Of a stretch of DNA of 64,000 bases, positions 47,071-58,400 are shown piece after piece. This stretch comes from Arenicola marina. Taxonomy: Eukaryota; Annelida; Polychaeta; Arenicolidae. Position numbers and translations under genes: made by a program. The notes below the pieces were generated by a model. That model was not told where the DNA came from and did not search any database. It saw only the letters and a program-made list of their open reading frames with translations. The stretch covers positions 26,778,254 through 26,842,253 of the forward strand of contig OZ025260.1 in the NCBI GenBank assembly GCA_964019135.1, given 5' to 3'. Position 1 is the stretch's first letter. Every line of letters starts with the position of its first letter.

Positions 47071-47474
47071 AATGGCTATACCACGGGTCGTAGTTTTAGA
47101 ACCATGGCAGCCGCAGCCTGATGAGGAATCTACAATCGATGAAGCGCTGTTAAGGATGAGTGTCAAGATTGGTGATCCCCTATACTCGGGGCAGCTCGAT
47201 CCGCCAGACATATCGCCAACGAGACGGCGGATTGGCCTTGATAAATAGGCGCCTCGTTCCCAGGTTCTGTAATGGCAGCCACGCCGCTTGATTAATGAGC
47301 CAATTAGAATTCTGATTGCGGCGTAACTTATGTTGCTAGAGATCAGAAATGCCGCAGAGGTGTCAAGGCATTTCAGGTGGCTTTGTTCGCTTAAGTCAGT
47401 GTCTGTTGACTAGTCGTTGAGGTGACCAGGAACCACGCTGTGCAGGCGATGATCATCAGTGACACACGCACACA
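47071..47474 (+). repeat. Block S, copy 3
   Basis: Direct copy of 13545-13945, about nine bases in ten shared by eye. Confidence 0.85.
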
Positions 47475-47747
47475 CGATGGGCCTTTTATTGGTTGTCGCA
47501 CACAGTGCAAACAGTCGATTGTCTAATTAAGCACGATTTTGGTTCAGAGTGCACCCTCAAGTCATAACCCAATTATATTTGAGAATCCACCCATAGTGAA
47601 AACTTATTCAAAGAGCCATGTTTGAGAAACCACGCCTGCTTGAGAACACACACGTAGCTGAGAACGCACCCCAGAAATGGAAACTCAGCTCTTGTAGAGA
47701 GCCGACATCCAGTTGAGAATTAACCCACCCCCTGGAACAGCCGCCCA

Positions 47748-48190
47748 TAAGCCCAAATACAGGGTTATCACATCGCCACTGCGTTCGCGTCATTACCGTC
47801 AGCGACAGATGGTACTCGGGGTTCTTCTACTTCCCCGGGGGTGGCGAGGAAGATTTACGTGTTATGGCCTCGTTGATCATTGCACGTGACATGAGAGATT
47901 GCCTGCCTCTATGACGTATACAGTCTATTCATTAGAAACCGGTGAGATATCTTCCCCCCATTAGTAGTTTGACGAGCCAGAGCCGCCTAGCGAAGCGAGC
48001 GAAGAGTGACTCCTTCTATTGGATCACGTAGCATCTTCTAAACGTCGCGCGACAAAAAAAATGGAATGAAACGGCATGGAACGCTGGTCGTCATAGTAAC
48101 ATCATGACGTCACCAAGATGACAGGTACCAAACGGGCTCGTTTCTTCCCAACCATTAGTCCCGGCGAGATATAAACACGCGAAGAAGCTT
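47748..48190 (+). promoter_or_regulatory. Block U promoter-like module, copy 5
   Basis: CRE TGACGTCA (48105-48112) and TATA box (48170-48175) are kept; the CGCACGTGCG palindrome is deleted. An ATG follows at 48295, 120 bases after the TATA box as in unit 2. Confidence 0.4.
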
Positions 48191-48294
48191 CCCCGGCTAA
48201 TAAAAGATCGCCAGGAAAGCACCCTTACATCCGTTGTAATGAGATCGGGCCTTAGTTGTCCGACACGCTCGTCCCCTTTGTGCTAAATAGTTAC

Positions 48295-48612
48295 ATGAGA
48301 CAACGCTACTATTTTGTGGCCCTACTTTTATGCAGCATGCCTTATTGGTGGCATCATCGGACGTTTGTATTCATCCAGTCCGTGAACCAAACACATCGAG
48401 TTGTCCTTGCCGACCTGCGTACATTGTTTATGACACCAAACTGTTCCTTCGTGGTGAAGCCATTGGTGGACGCTATTAATCTTAATACACGTTCACACCT
48501 GGAAAACACAGGGGTTTTGTTTGTTGACCGTCATTGGTCGTTGGCGGGTATTTATAATTGTCTCTTTGTCGCATTCGTTACGGCGACATGTCTGCCTGCA
48601 ACGCTGCTATGA
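48295..48612 (+). CDS. U-associated ORF, copy 3, hypothetical
   Basis: 105 codons from the ATG matching the 40716 start; an in-frame ATG upstream at 48256 would add 13 codons. The N-terminus RYYFVALLLCSMPYWW is hydrophobic, signal-like. The second half has another hydrophobic stretch (GIYNCLFVAFVTATCL). No known family. Confidence 0.25.
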   Translation: MRQRYYFVALLLCSMPYWWHHRTFVFIQSVNQTHRVVLADLRTLFMTPNCSFVVKPLVDAINLNTRSHLENTGVLFVDRHWSLAGIYNCLFVAFVTATCLPATLL

Positions 48613-50829
48613 TTCAAGGATCAGTTGAATGAAACCATTCAAGGTATAGGAAATCTATTGCCATTGGCAAGAAAACAGATGCACAGACATTGATAATTAT
48701 ATCTATGCCCCCTAGTCCACAACGAATTTAGGCCTTATGATGCCCATTACAAAACAAATATTCGATAGTTGTATTATTTAGATTTTTATCTCTATATACG
48801 GCGACTCGTTTCTGCAGTTTTTGAAACTTTATGTCCTGTAATATCATTGGCATTCGTCAGAAATATACAATACACACACGCAGAAAAATACAGAGGGAAC
48901 TAAATAACTTATTTTGGTTCCGAAAAAACATGGAAGCAGGGTAGAAAATCGCACCAAAACAATAATAACTTGGCTTGTTTAGAGAGCAGAAGCACCGAAG
49001 TTGCATGCCGATCTCTTTTACCACTTACCTTGTCATTGAAACGTTGTGGATCCAAAGATGCGTCATTCGTTGAAGAATAGAATATCAGAAACGTTTACCA
49101 CTAGACACCCGAACGTTGAAACCTCCCAGATTAAAAACAATGACAGAACGTAGTAACGCGAAAGAAATACATGCTACGCATCATGAACTTAGATTTTCGG
49201 ATGTGCATTTTATTTTGACTAAATTACTCAGTTATCGGGAATTTACCACTCGGCTATCACACGATCTTTCCACGTCTTACCGTCAGGCATTGTTGCCAAA
49301 CACTTACCCATTATATCCCTCTATATTTCATTCGGCGTAAATTAATATACGGCCTTGGGTAAGAGGTTGCTAATTGGCGGACGAACTTGGCCCTTGCCAG
49401 GACTTCGCACATGATCCTAGAGGGTGGCAACAGGGCAACCACGAAACAACCCGTTCTCATTACCAGATGTATTCCACTGGACCAGACCGCTGGGGACTAA
49501 TATACGACACGGAGAGTGCCTATAAACTGCGCATCTCAGACCCAAGGCATCAACACCCGCGTAGATACCTAGCTATGAAAGCTCCACGCCTTCCATAGAT
49601 CACTGCATTAGGTTCACATGTGTATGTAGCTCTGGTGTATCGTTGCAACACGTTGCTCACATGCGACCATCTCCTTTTTTTCTACTATCCTCTTTGACGT
49701 TGGTTCGGTTTTGGATGTCACTCTTCCCCCGCTCCCCACTAACTCCCCTCCCCCCCACTCTCCTCATCCGCCACGCTGATGACGTATTGTGGCAGTGAAA
49801 TCATTTCCAAGAGACACATTGCAGCATCCACTTCGGCGACAGTTTATCCTCAATGCTCTGATGTTTTGTGTCATACCCAGTGCATGTGTAGGCTAATAGT
49901 AGCTTAATGTACCCAACAAACAAGTAACAAACCATTTAGATCCCCATCTAAAGTACCCCAGATAGTATAATCATATCGTCCAGCACCTATCCGGTGTAAT
50001 AGCTGCACTGGGGTTTCGGGTCTGCTCGGGATTATATTTCATGAAAACAATGTCAGCACATTGCAATTATTGGCGCCACGTACCGTCCCAAGCCAAATAG
50101 AGTGGCTGGAAGAGATATGAATGTATTTTGTTATTCCTCGTTTGGTTAGTTTTTTCGGTTTTACGACAGGCAATATTTCTAATGGAAGTGGGGACATTCA
50201 ATCGATACATCAGGTGGACTTCGGTCAATAAAATTCACGACCATTACCCAAATTTAATTACCCTGCACTAACGAATGCTGTCAAGCATTGAATCTCTGGA
50301 GACATCAGATATGCTTTCACATGACGCCGTGTTAAATCCATTAGCTCGATGGGTGATTTCATTGTCTTGATATGCTGTTTTTTGCGTGGAAAAATAACCG
50401 TGGTTCAAAGCCGTTGCTTCAGATATAGAAAGAAAAAAAAGATGATTAAAGATCATTCATCGCTTAGAGATTATCTCGCGTGTTGTATAAACATGGCCGC
50501 GTGAGCACAGATCGACGTCTGATCGGGCATAACCGTCATACAAATTACGCATCTATCGTTTTTCCGATAAAATATCATGGACAGGAAGATAAAAACAACG
50601 GAGCAAATGTGACACCATTTGGTACTGTCTGGTATGGTATTAGCTAATAATCATGAGATAGCAAGGGTGGCGTGAAAAAATAATACCATATATCATTCTT
50701 GCTGTTCGCTTGGTCGTTCCTGTCAGTTCCTATATAACAGCGAGTGAACCATACTTCATACGGATATTAATGCCGTATGTCTGCCCATATGTCCTAAGTG
50801 CTATATGTACAATGCGAAATATCTCCAGG

Positions 50830-51035
50830 ATGAAGACTGCTCAAAACTGGGCATCTTTATAAAAAAACTTTAAGGCAATATGGCGAATATTGCGGAATTC
50901 ACAGACTGCCATAACGGATCGGGGTAAAAAGGGTAAGGGTCGTTGCGATAAACCACAAAACGTGTGGATAACGGTCCCCAAACCACTGGCAAGAGGTAAT
51001 CGTGAATCTTCAAGAATTTCTGAATGCCAATCGTG
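50830..51035 (-). repeat. Inverted-repeat arm, right, unit 3
   Basis: Partner of 46538-46690, with the shared AGAATTTCTGAATGCCAATCG and GGAATTCACAGACTGCC phrases. It is cut at its outer end. Confidence 0.65.
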
Positions 51036-51314
51036 GAGATATCAGGTTTGTTACAACTGGGTGTGATAACGTGGCTGGTATGGCAAGGACTGGTAAGGAG
51101 TTAATACATGAATCGTATCATCAAAAAACATTCATCGATGAGAAAAGGGTGTAGTAACATGTGGTTTGGATTGTGGCTAATAATAGGGGGCTTACGCAAA
51201 AGTATTATTTTGAATTCATTTTTTATTCCACTGTAATGCCCTTATAAATCATACAAAGCAAGAATGGAAGGGAAAGGTAAGCAGTAAACTAAAAAAAAAC
51301 ATGGCATTATTCGC

Positions 51315-51761
51315 TTAGTGTTGCATAGAGTCTGATTGTGGTCTCCATTTCTTATGAAACATATCTGTACTAAAGTTCAGCTTCCTTTCTTCCGCACTAT
51401 TTTGGTGTCTATAGTAATGCTTTATATACTTTTTCACAGCCTGAAAAACTGGAACCGTGTTTGACCACTTGCAGCAATATATATATTTTTTAACAATTAA
51501 AGTCAAGTGATTAATAAGTTGGCTATGTGTTGACAAAACCACTCCAAGCATATTTGATATTAGTGTAAATAGGGTACATATGGTCTGGGCTGATGCGGCC
51601 GCGAGCCAACGTTCTAACTCCTGCCAAATGGGTCTCACATATGGGCATTCAAAGAGAAGGTGCTCAATTGTTTCTGACGAAACTGAGCTGAAAACGCTGA
51701 TCTCTGATGTAGCTAATTTAATTCTGTTTAAGAATCGATTTATTATTAAAGCTCTTTGCAA
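51315..51761 (-). pseudogene. LINE 1 ORF2 C-terminal region
   Basis: A frame of 148 codons holding the end of a LINE ORF2, including the half zinc-binding motif EHLLFEC before PIW, equivalent to the C-C-H-C reverse-transcriptase-associated zinc motif in the two plus-strand LINEs. The first cysteine pair is not clear. It is separated from the reverse transcriptase part by frameshifts. Confidence 0.75.
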
Positions 51762-52639
51762 AACTAAAAACTGGAAGCTCCAAGTCCTCTCGTCTAGAGT
51801 AGCTTTTGATGCTCTAGTATATATATCACATCATTTACTTTTATCAATTTCTACTCCTAACACCTCTAACCACTTATTTCATTTTTTTCATTATTCGTGG
51901 TATACTGCAAGGACTCCACCAAAATGTTGTAAACCTTATTACATAAGCGTGTTGACGTAGATATATAATTTTAAAAGGTTTGTGGCACATCTAGCAACTT
52001 ATGTCCCTTATTTAAACATTGGTCCCGCCATTCTTTTGGTATGGCATGCATTATTCCATAGAAGTCAACAAAGTTAATACTAATGCGATATTTATCTGTA
52101 AATTATTTCCAGCCTAATAGCGACCCTTCATTGTTCACAAGTTCTTTCATGTAAGTTACACCTTTCTCTATTAAATACTTTTTACTTCTTATTAGGTTTT
52201 ATTTTTCATAAAGTAAGTGTCCTAAAGCGGTCGTTCCAAAACATTCTCATTTGAACCATTGTACATGCTATTTTTGAGGTTTAGACACCCTCTGAAAAGG
52301 TTGCATATATTAACCAAATAACTTAGTGAATTCGTACCTAGCTCCCAAACGAGTGCACGTTCGCTGCAATTCATGCTGCAAAACAAATATTGCCACTCTC
52401 CACCATTCACAATAATGTTTCTGACCCATTACATTTTGACGGCATCTAAGAAGGATGGAATATGTGGCCGCTTTATACCTCAATTTTTTTCCTCTTGGAC
52501 TAGTTTCTTAAGGGAAACCTTGTTTGTTTTTTTTCCAGATAAAAGCCGGTATGGCATGATTCATCCGATCAATACAGTGTTGCCCTGGGTTTAGTAAGAC
52601 AGCCATGAGATGTATAAATCAGGGAAGGGCTAAAGTTTC

Positions 52640-53475
52640 AACTACGGTCGGCCTCTCACTGATATATTTCGTTTTCCGTATAAATTTACTGCACATTCAA
52701 ATGCAGTCAATTTGGGTTCATAGTTCAAACTTACAATAGTCTGAAGCTCGTTGCTAAACTTTATACCCAGTAATTGACATGCATTGACCCAAATTAAAGG
52801 CAAATCTAAAAAAAAAACCTTGGTGATTGGGCTACTGGGTCCCAATCAAAGGTCGTTCGTCTTCTCTATATTAATTTTTAATCCCGAACACACGTAAAAC
52901 AGTTTTACAAACTTCAAAGCATTTCTAAGGGACACATCTCTCCCATCTAATAGCAAAAAGTGTCGTCTGCATATTGACATATTTTATACTATTTTCCATC
53001 TATCTTGAAACGCTTAATTGTACAGTCGTTCTTAATGGCGTTGGCTAACGGGTCAATAGATAATAAAAAAGGGTATGACGACGGGGGATCTCCCTGTCCA
53101 CATCCTCGACAGAGGCGAAAGAAACTAGAAAAAACGCCATTGTTTATAACACAACGTTCAGAATTGTTATGCAGGGTATTGTACCAACGTCTAAATTTGC
53201 ATAAAATGCAATATATTTTTAACACATGATTTACGTAATTCCAACTAAGGGTGTCGAAAGCTTTTTCGAAGTCAATCAGGAGCCACATACCAGACTGTTT
53301 ATTTGCAATTGCATAGTGCATGATATCATAAATTAATCTAGTATTTTCTCCAATGTATCTTTCTTTTAGAAATCCTTTTTGTTCTGGGCTTATTAGGTGC
53401 CGAAGAACTTGTTTAATTCTGTTGGATAAAATGCCCGATAAAAATTTATAATCTGAGTTCAGCGAAGAGATTGGT
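52640..53475 (-). pseudogene. LINE 1 reverse transcriptase domain remnant
   Basis: From 53475 leftwards the frame carries the SSLNSDYKFLS, EQKGFL, LLIDFEKAFD and GCGQGDP segments of a non-LTR reverse transcriptase. A stop at about 52989 ends this frame; the catalytic YADD lies just beyond at 52962-52973, followed after a frameshift by CSGLKIN and then, at 52845-52642, the CQLLGIKF...GKRNIS thumb segment. The GDPPSS in place of GDPLSP shows decay. It is the same family as LINE 3. Confidence 0.85.
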
Positions 53476-54010
53476 CGCAAAACGATTATTCGGGGCACAT
53501 TCGTTGATCAGAATCTTCCCATTCACTGCTAAATTAGTCACATTAAGTATATTGAGAGATACTCATTCCCTTTCAAAACGTGAGGCATATGGGGATCTCT
53601 CAGTTAACGAGCGCTATCAGATTCTATTCGTGTTTTTGCGTAGTTCTAGTTTTGTAGTTTTGCTTACCTTTAAACGTTACATTATTAAAGCCTGCGTGGA
53701 TCAAAATTCACCATAAACACACTTATTCAGAGCAATTCAATACGCCTTAAACCTGTTGGCAATCGAGAGTCGTGCATTTTAATTAAATAACAATATACTT
53801 GTACTTTGCACTTTTTTTTCTTTATAAATCAATCGCGATCCTATAATTTTAATCAATACTCTCCCCTGGTGTTATCCGAATTCACTTCACGAGTCCCCCC
53901 AGGTCAGCGACAAGCGAAAGCAATATGAAAGAACATGTCAGCTCTAATTTGGTCCCCAGCGGCGTCCGACATCCCTCGAAGGTTGTTACTACCCGACCGT
54001 GGATCCCATC

Positions 54011-56160
54011 ATGAGGACAGAAATCCTCATGAGGACAAGGAACATACCAGGATTAATTCTCCTAATAGATTTTGAAAAAAGCCTTTGACTCTGTTGAATG
54101 GGCATATATTGACGAGACTCTTGCATCTTTTAATTTCGGTCATAGATTTAGGAACGCCGTGAAAACCCTTTATGGGGGAAGCTTAAGTTGCGTGATGAAT
54201 AATGGTTACACAACTGAATGGTTCCGCTTACAACGGAGTGTGAGGCAGGGGTGCCCGTTAGCGCCTTTCTTGTTTGTCTTAACAGTAGAACTCCTGGCTA
54301 TTGCGGTCCGACGAGATGACAGCATTAATCGTATTAAAGTAGACGAAAGACTAGTTAAACTATCACAGTTAGCGGATGACACCTCATCGTTCCTGGCTGA
54401 TGAAAAATCCGCAGAAAATCTTTTGAAAAAAATCAATGATTTCTCCAAAATATCAGGTTTAAAGTGCAATTTAGGGAAAACAGAAGCCATCTGGATTGGA
54501 TCTAATGCAAGCAACTGTCCCGGAACTTTAAAAGTCAAATGGTGTAAAACTCAGTGTTTCTCTACATTAGGAATAGTTTTCACTTTAGACGAATATGAGA
54601 TGGCAACTTTAAATTTAGGCTCAAAGCTTGAGTCTCTCAAAAAGTGTCTTAACCTCTGGAAAATGCGTGAATTAACTCTAATAGGTCGAATCTTAGTCTT
54701 GAAATCCCTGGTACTGTCGAAGCTAACATATATAGCAACGAACATGTATCTACCAACCCAAACAATAAATGAAATTCAGCGTGTAATAAATTCTTTCCTG
54801 TGGAAAAACTCAACACCTAAAGTTAAATTACAAGTTATGGCTCAGCCAATAAATGAAGGAGGCTTGAAAGCTCCTATCTATATTAACCAAGTTAAATCAC
54901 TCAGATTAAGTTTTATTAAGAGAATTTGCAATGATGAAAAGAAAGCATGGAAGGACTGCGCACAGACTTTCTTTCCATATATACTAATGAATGATTTATT
55001 TAACACCAGATGCGCGGTTCCTGCCTCGTTTTTAAATGATTTACCAATGTTTTATAAAGAACTTGTTCTCTTCTGGGCTGAGTTAAAGTCAAAGAAGGCC
55101 CCTGTTACAAAAAGCGAAATTTTATCCGAGTCGCTATGGTTTAATCCGTTTATTAAAATAAATGGCAATACAGTGTTTTATGAGCATTGGTACAGCAAAC
55201 GCGTCAAGACTATACATGACATCATTGGCGGTGATAATTTGCTGCTCTCAGATGACCAGTTAAGGTTGAGATATGGAGTACATTTCCACTTTTTAGAGTA
55301 CTATGGCCTGAGGTCAGCTATACCCCGCAGTTGGAAGATAACCCTCCAAGGTGGAGAAAGAATAGGCTCGATAAATCTGAATTGTGAAACAGAATACACA
55401 TGTAGAAGTATTTATTGGAAACTCACTCCGAAACCAATAACTATTATACAGCGCAATAAATGGATGGAAATGTTTAGTTTTTCAGAAAATGAATGGTCTA
55501 ATTACTGTTTATTACCTTTTAAAAATAGTTTCGAGACCAAATTACAGTCGTTTCAATTCTCTGTACTATATAGGTTTGTACCGTATAAGAGCAGGCTGCA
55601 TAAAATGGGATTGGTAGACAGCAATATCTGTGACTATTGCTCGGAAATCGACACCATAACACACAGATTTGTGCAATGCCCTGTGGTAAAACGTTTCTGG
55701 AATTGTTTTGTGCACTGGTGGGAAAATATAATTAATGACAGGATCGATCTGTCGGAAAAACGAATAATTCTAGGTGATGGGACGGACAATTATACATTAA
55801 ATAACTGCTTGCTGCTTGGAAAACATTTTATTCGTACACAGAAATGCAAGATCCAACCAATTAGCTTCCCTGGGTTTAAGGTAATCTTGCAGTACCATAT
55901 TCTTATGGAGAAACACATCCTACTAATGAGAGGGCAGTCAAATATGTTTCAAGAAAGATGGGGTGTCTTTTGTCAGCCTCCTTCATCTGAGTCCTAATTT
56001 ATCAAGCGCAAGTAAATGGTGTATGTGTCATGCTATGCTGTGTCAACTGTGTCAACTGTGCAACTACGTTCTGTAACAAAACTGTATTGGAGCAATATTG
56101 TATGACTATCATTTCAACGAAATAAAAAAAAAAAAAAAAAAAAATGAGGACAGAAATCCT
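54011..56160 (+). mobile_element. LINE 2: 5'-truncated L1/Tx1-like retrotransposon
   Basis: The insertion 54028-56143 is flanked by an exact 17-base target duplication, ATGAGGACAGAAATCCT (54011-54027 and 56144-56160). It ends in AATAAA running into a poly(A) of about 20. The empty site is at 17755-17775 and 37247-37262. The 5' end lies just before the FEKAFD segment, so only the second half of ORF2 was inserted. Exact duplications and a nearly open ORF show a fairly recent event. Confidence 0.95.
54029..55997 (+). pseudogene. LINE 2 ORF2 (reverse transcriptase, truncated, one frameshift)
   Basis: The reading enters at IPGLILLIDFEK and one extra A in the run at about 54075-54080 shifts it into the long frame 54072-55997, so the ATG at 54072 is not a real start. 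Seen in order: AFDSVEW, the RQGCPLAPFLF loop, the catalytic LADD (54369-54380; most relatives have YADD), SGLKCNLGKTEAIW, and near the end the zinc motif CDYC (55629-55640) with H and C following. The endonuclease and the first reverse transcriptase motifs were not inserted. It would copy LINE RNA at a nicked target if whole; here it is dead. Confidence 0.9.
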
Positions 56161-58299
56161 AGGCAAAGTAAAATTATAGGAAATAGCCAGGGAATAGTGC
56201 CCTGCATAATACCTATTTAATGACGGTTTTAACATGATGACTTTGAGCCCATAGAAGGACTGAGCTACAGCAGCACCCGGCTGATCACTCTTCGGCTATC
56301 TGGAATTGTCCAGTTTCATTCCAGTGAGCGTCCATGTAATCCCCGTTGACATCACTTTTATCCCAACCGCACATCTGACTTGGAAGCTATGAAATATACC
56401 CATACACGAGTTTTATTCTGATGTAGCATGGGCAAAACTAAGGCATGGTAAAACGTCGCAGATTAATATCACGTACAATTTGCTACATGGTAACATTGTA
56501 ATAATTTACGTCCAAGCTATCCATTATGTTGGAAAACAATTCGCCAGTTAATTTCTTATTTTTGTTGTTGTTCGAATCAACGAATGACCACCCTTCCCAA
56601 TTCGTGTGAGTGAATTAGAAAGTCCTTGGAGGTGAGGGTTTTGTTCATAAATAGCACGTCTACGACTGTTGTAAATTGCATAATGCTGTCATCTTGTAAT
56701 TTCTCCGTTGGATACCATCGGTACCGTTATAATACCACATATTATACCCATACTCCATCCTTTATAAGAAATGTTGGCGGTACAAACAGTTGATGTGCTA
56801 CTGAATGTTCAATTATTTAAGCTCCGTTTTTTTGTGTGTGGTACTTTTGTCGCCTATTGAGGATCTGGCCGGTACAAGAGACTCATCGATCATCTTGATA
56901 AGGAACCTTATCGGCCTGTCATCATGGGGAAAGCAGGACCCGAGGAGCGCCAGCGGTGGCTCCCTCTTGTGGCGAGAAGTGTCTTGATATAACGCGGTTA
57001 ACCAGCGTCAGTATTGCTCTTGCTCACCCTCCCCCCGCCGGCCTTCAGTGAATTATGTCACTTTCCCCCATGAAAGAGAGTGTAACGCACAGGAAACAAA
57101 TTTGAGATCAATTGTGAGATCAAGTGCCACTGCTTGTGCGTCTTCATTAGATAGTCCTGGCGAGGGTCTATATTCTGCATAATTCTGCGTAAACAGATGG
57201 TACCCGGAAAGCAGACCGGTAAATGCGCGAGGGCCATCAAACTATGAGGTTTAATGACATTGGGCAACGAGCCTTCATGCAAATAGTAATAACAGAAAGA
57301 AATATTGTAACGAACAGGGATCAAAAGCTTCTGAAACCAAACACTTGTTTTTCTGGATCTCGCGTTCATTTAGATTATTTTCGGCGTGATTATCGATCAA
57401 TAATCCATTATTCTACCGCAGACAGCTGCAAATGCGAGTCTCTAATAATAAGGACGATAACGGAATGATGGGGGGCGTACTAGAGACATGGTTCCCCATT
57501 AAGCGAACCAGAAAGCTGAGCACAAAATCAACAGTTGGTATTGGACTAATACACTATTGGCCGATATGAAGTCAACAGAATCGTAATGGGGCTTGCTGGT
57601 AACTGTTATCTCACTTCCTGCCGCAGGATGTGTTTCTGAGACGCCTTTGGATAAACCATAGTCAATTACTGGTGCTGTACTTAGCCAGGGGGGGGGGGGG
57701 CACTAGCAATGACAAATGATCCAATTCAATGGCTGCTGTAAGTGCCCGGTCCGTGCTGGCCTAACGAGACATGGGAGTTCCTGAAAACAGGGAAATACGG
57801 CCGGCTGTCAGGAAGGCAGCCATATATTACAGAATCCATTGGTGCTATTGCTGCCGAAGATCGGCCTGCGGCCATGACCTTTACGGCTCGCTGTTTTGGC
57901 TAGGATGAAGCTCTATGTAGATTGAAAGCCCATCCGCCATCCCAATTGGGTCGGCCTTAATGGCCATCGTACCCTTAGGTAATTTCTATTAGTCGAGAAC
58001 TTTGAAGTATGGGGCGTAAGTGAATCTCTGGAAGAAATAGGCAACGGAACGGGACCCCTTGATACATGTCGGGTGATTTGTTGTTGACCAATCAGAAAAT
58101 CTAATATTGGGAGCTTAGTGTGTGTGCAACATTTATTCAGCGTCTTGCGGCAGGACCGGCTGCATCGTTGTTAGATCTGCAGCTCAATGTCGGGAGTTAA
58201 TCTCCCAGACTGCACGTGGCGCGTACTATTGATACGCGATGGTCTGGTCTCAAGTCCAGCTACGGATAACGCACGATATTGAGCTTCAGTTCTAACGAG

Positions 58300-58400
58300 A
58301 GTGTAAAATAACTGTAAACCAATGTTTTCAGGCGATTTACTCACCAATATTTTCTCAGGAGATTTACTAACCATTATGTTTTCAGGTAATTTACTTCCGT
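58300..58400 (+). repeat. Short tandem repeat at the LINE 3 target
   Basis: Three decayed copies of a roughly 33-base phrase containing TTTTCAGG and ATTTACT. The LINE inserted at its right edge. Confidence 0.6.

Larger units (their letters stand above)
51195..53490 (-). mobile_element. LINE 1: 5'-truncated L1/Tx1-like retrotransposon
   Basis: The insertion (51210-53475) is flanked by 15-base target duplications, CGCAAAAGTATTATT (51195-51209) and CGCAAAACGATTATT (53476-53490). The empty site is visible in units 1 and 2 (16926-16950, 36416-36440). It is on the minus strand, with a short A-rich 3' end at about 51210-51235. The 5' end falls inside the reverse transcriptase, so it was inserted truncated, and it has since collected many frameshifts and stops. 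Confidence 0.9.

Noticed and set aside
54072-54074. ATG-like start of the LINE 2 long frame, and the GTG start of LINE 3 at 58416
   Set aside because: Coding similarity continues upstream of both, in a shifted frame for LINE 2 and in the same frame for LINE 3. Both elements are 5' truncated and have no start codon of their own.
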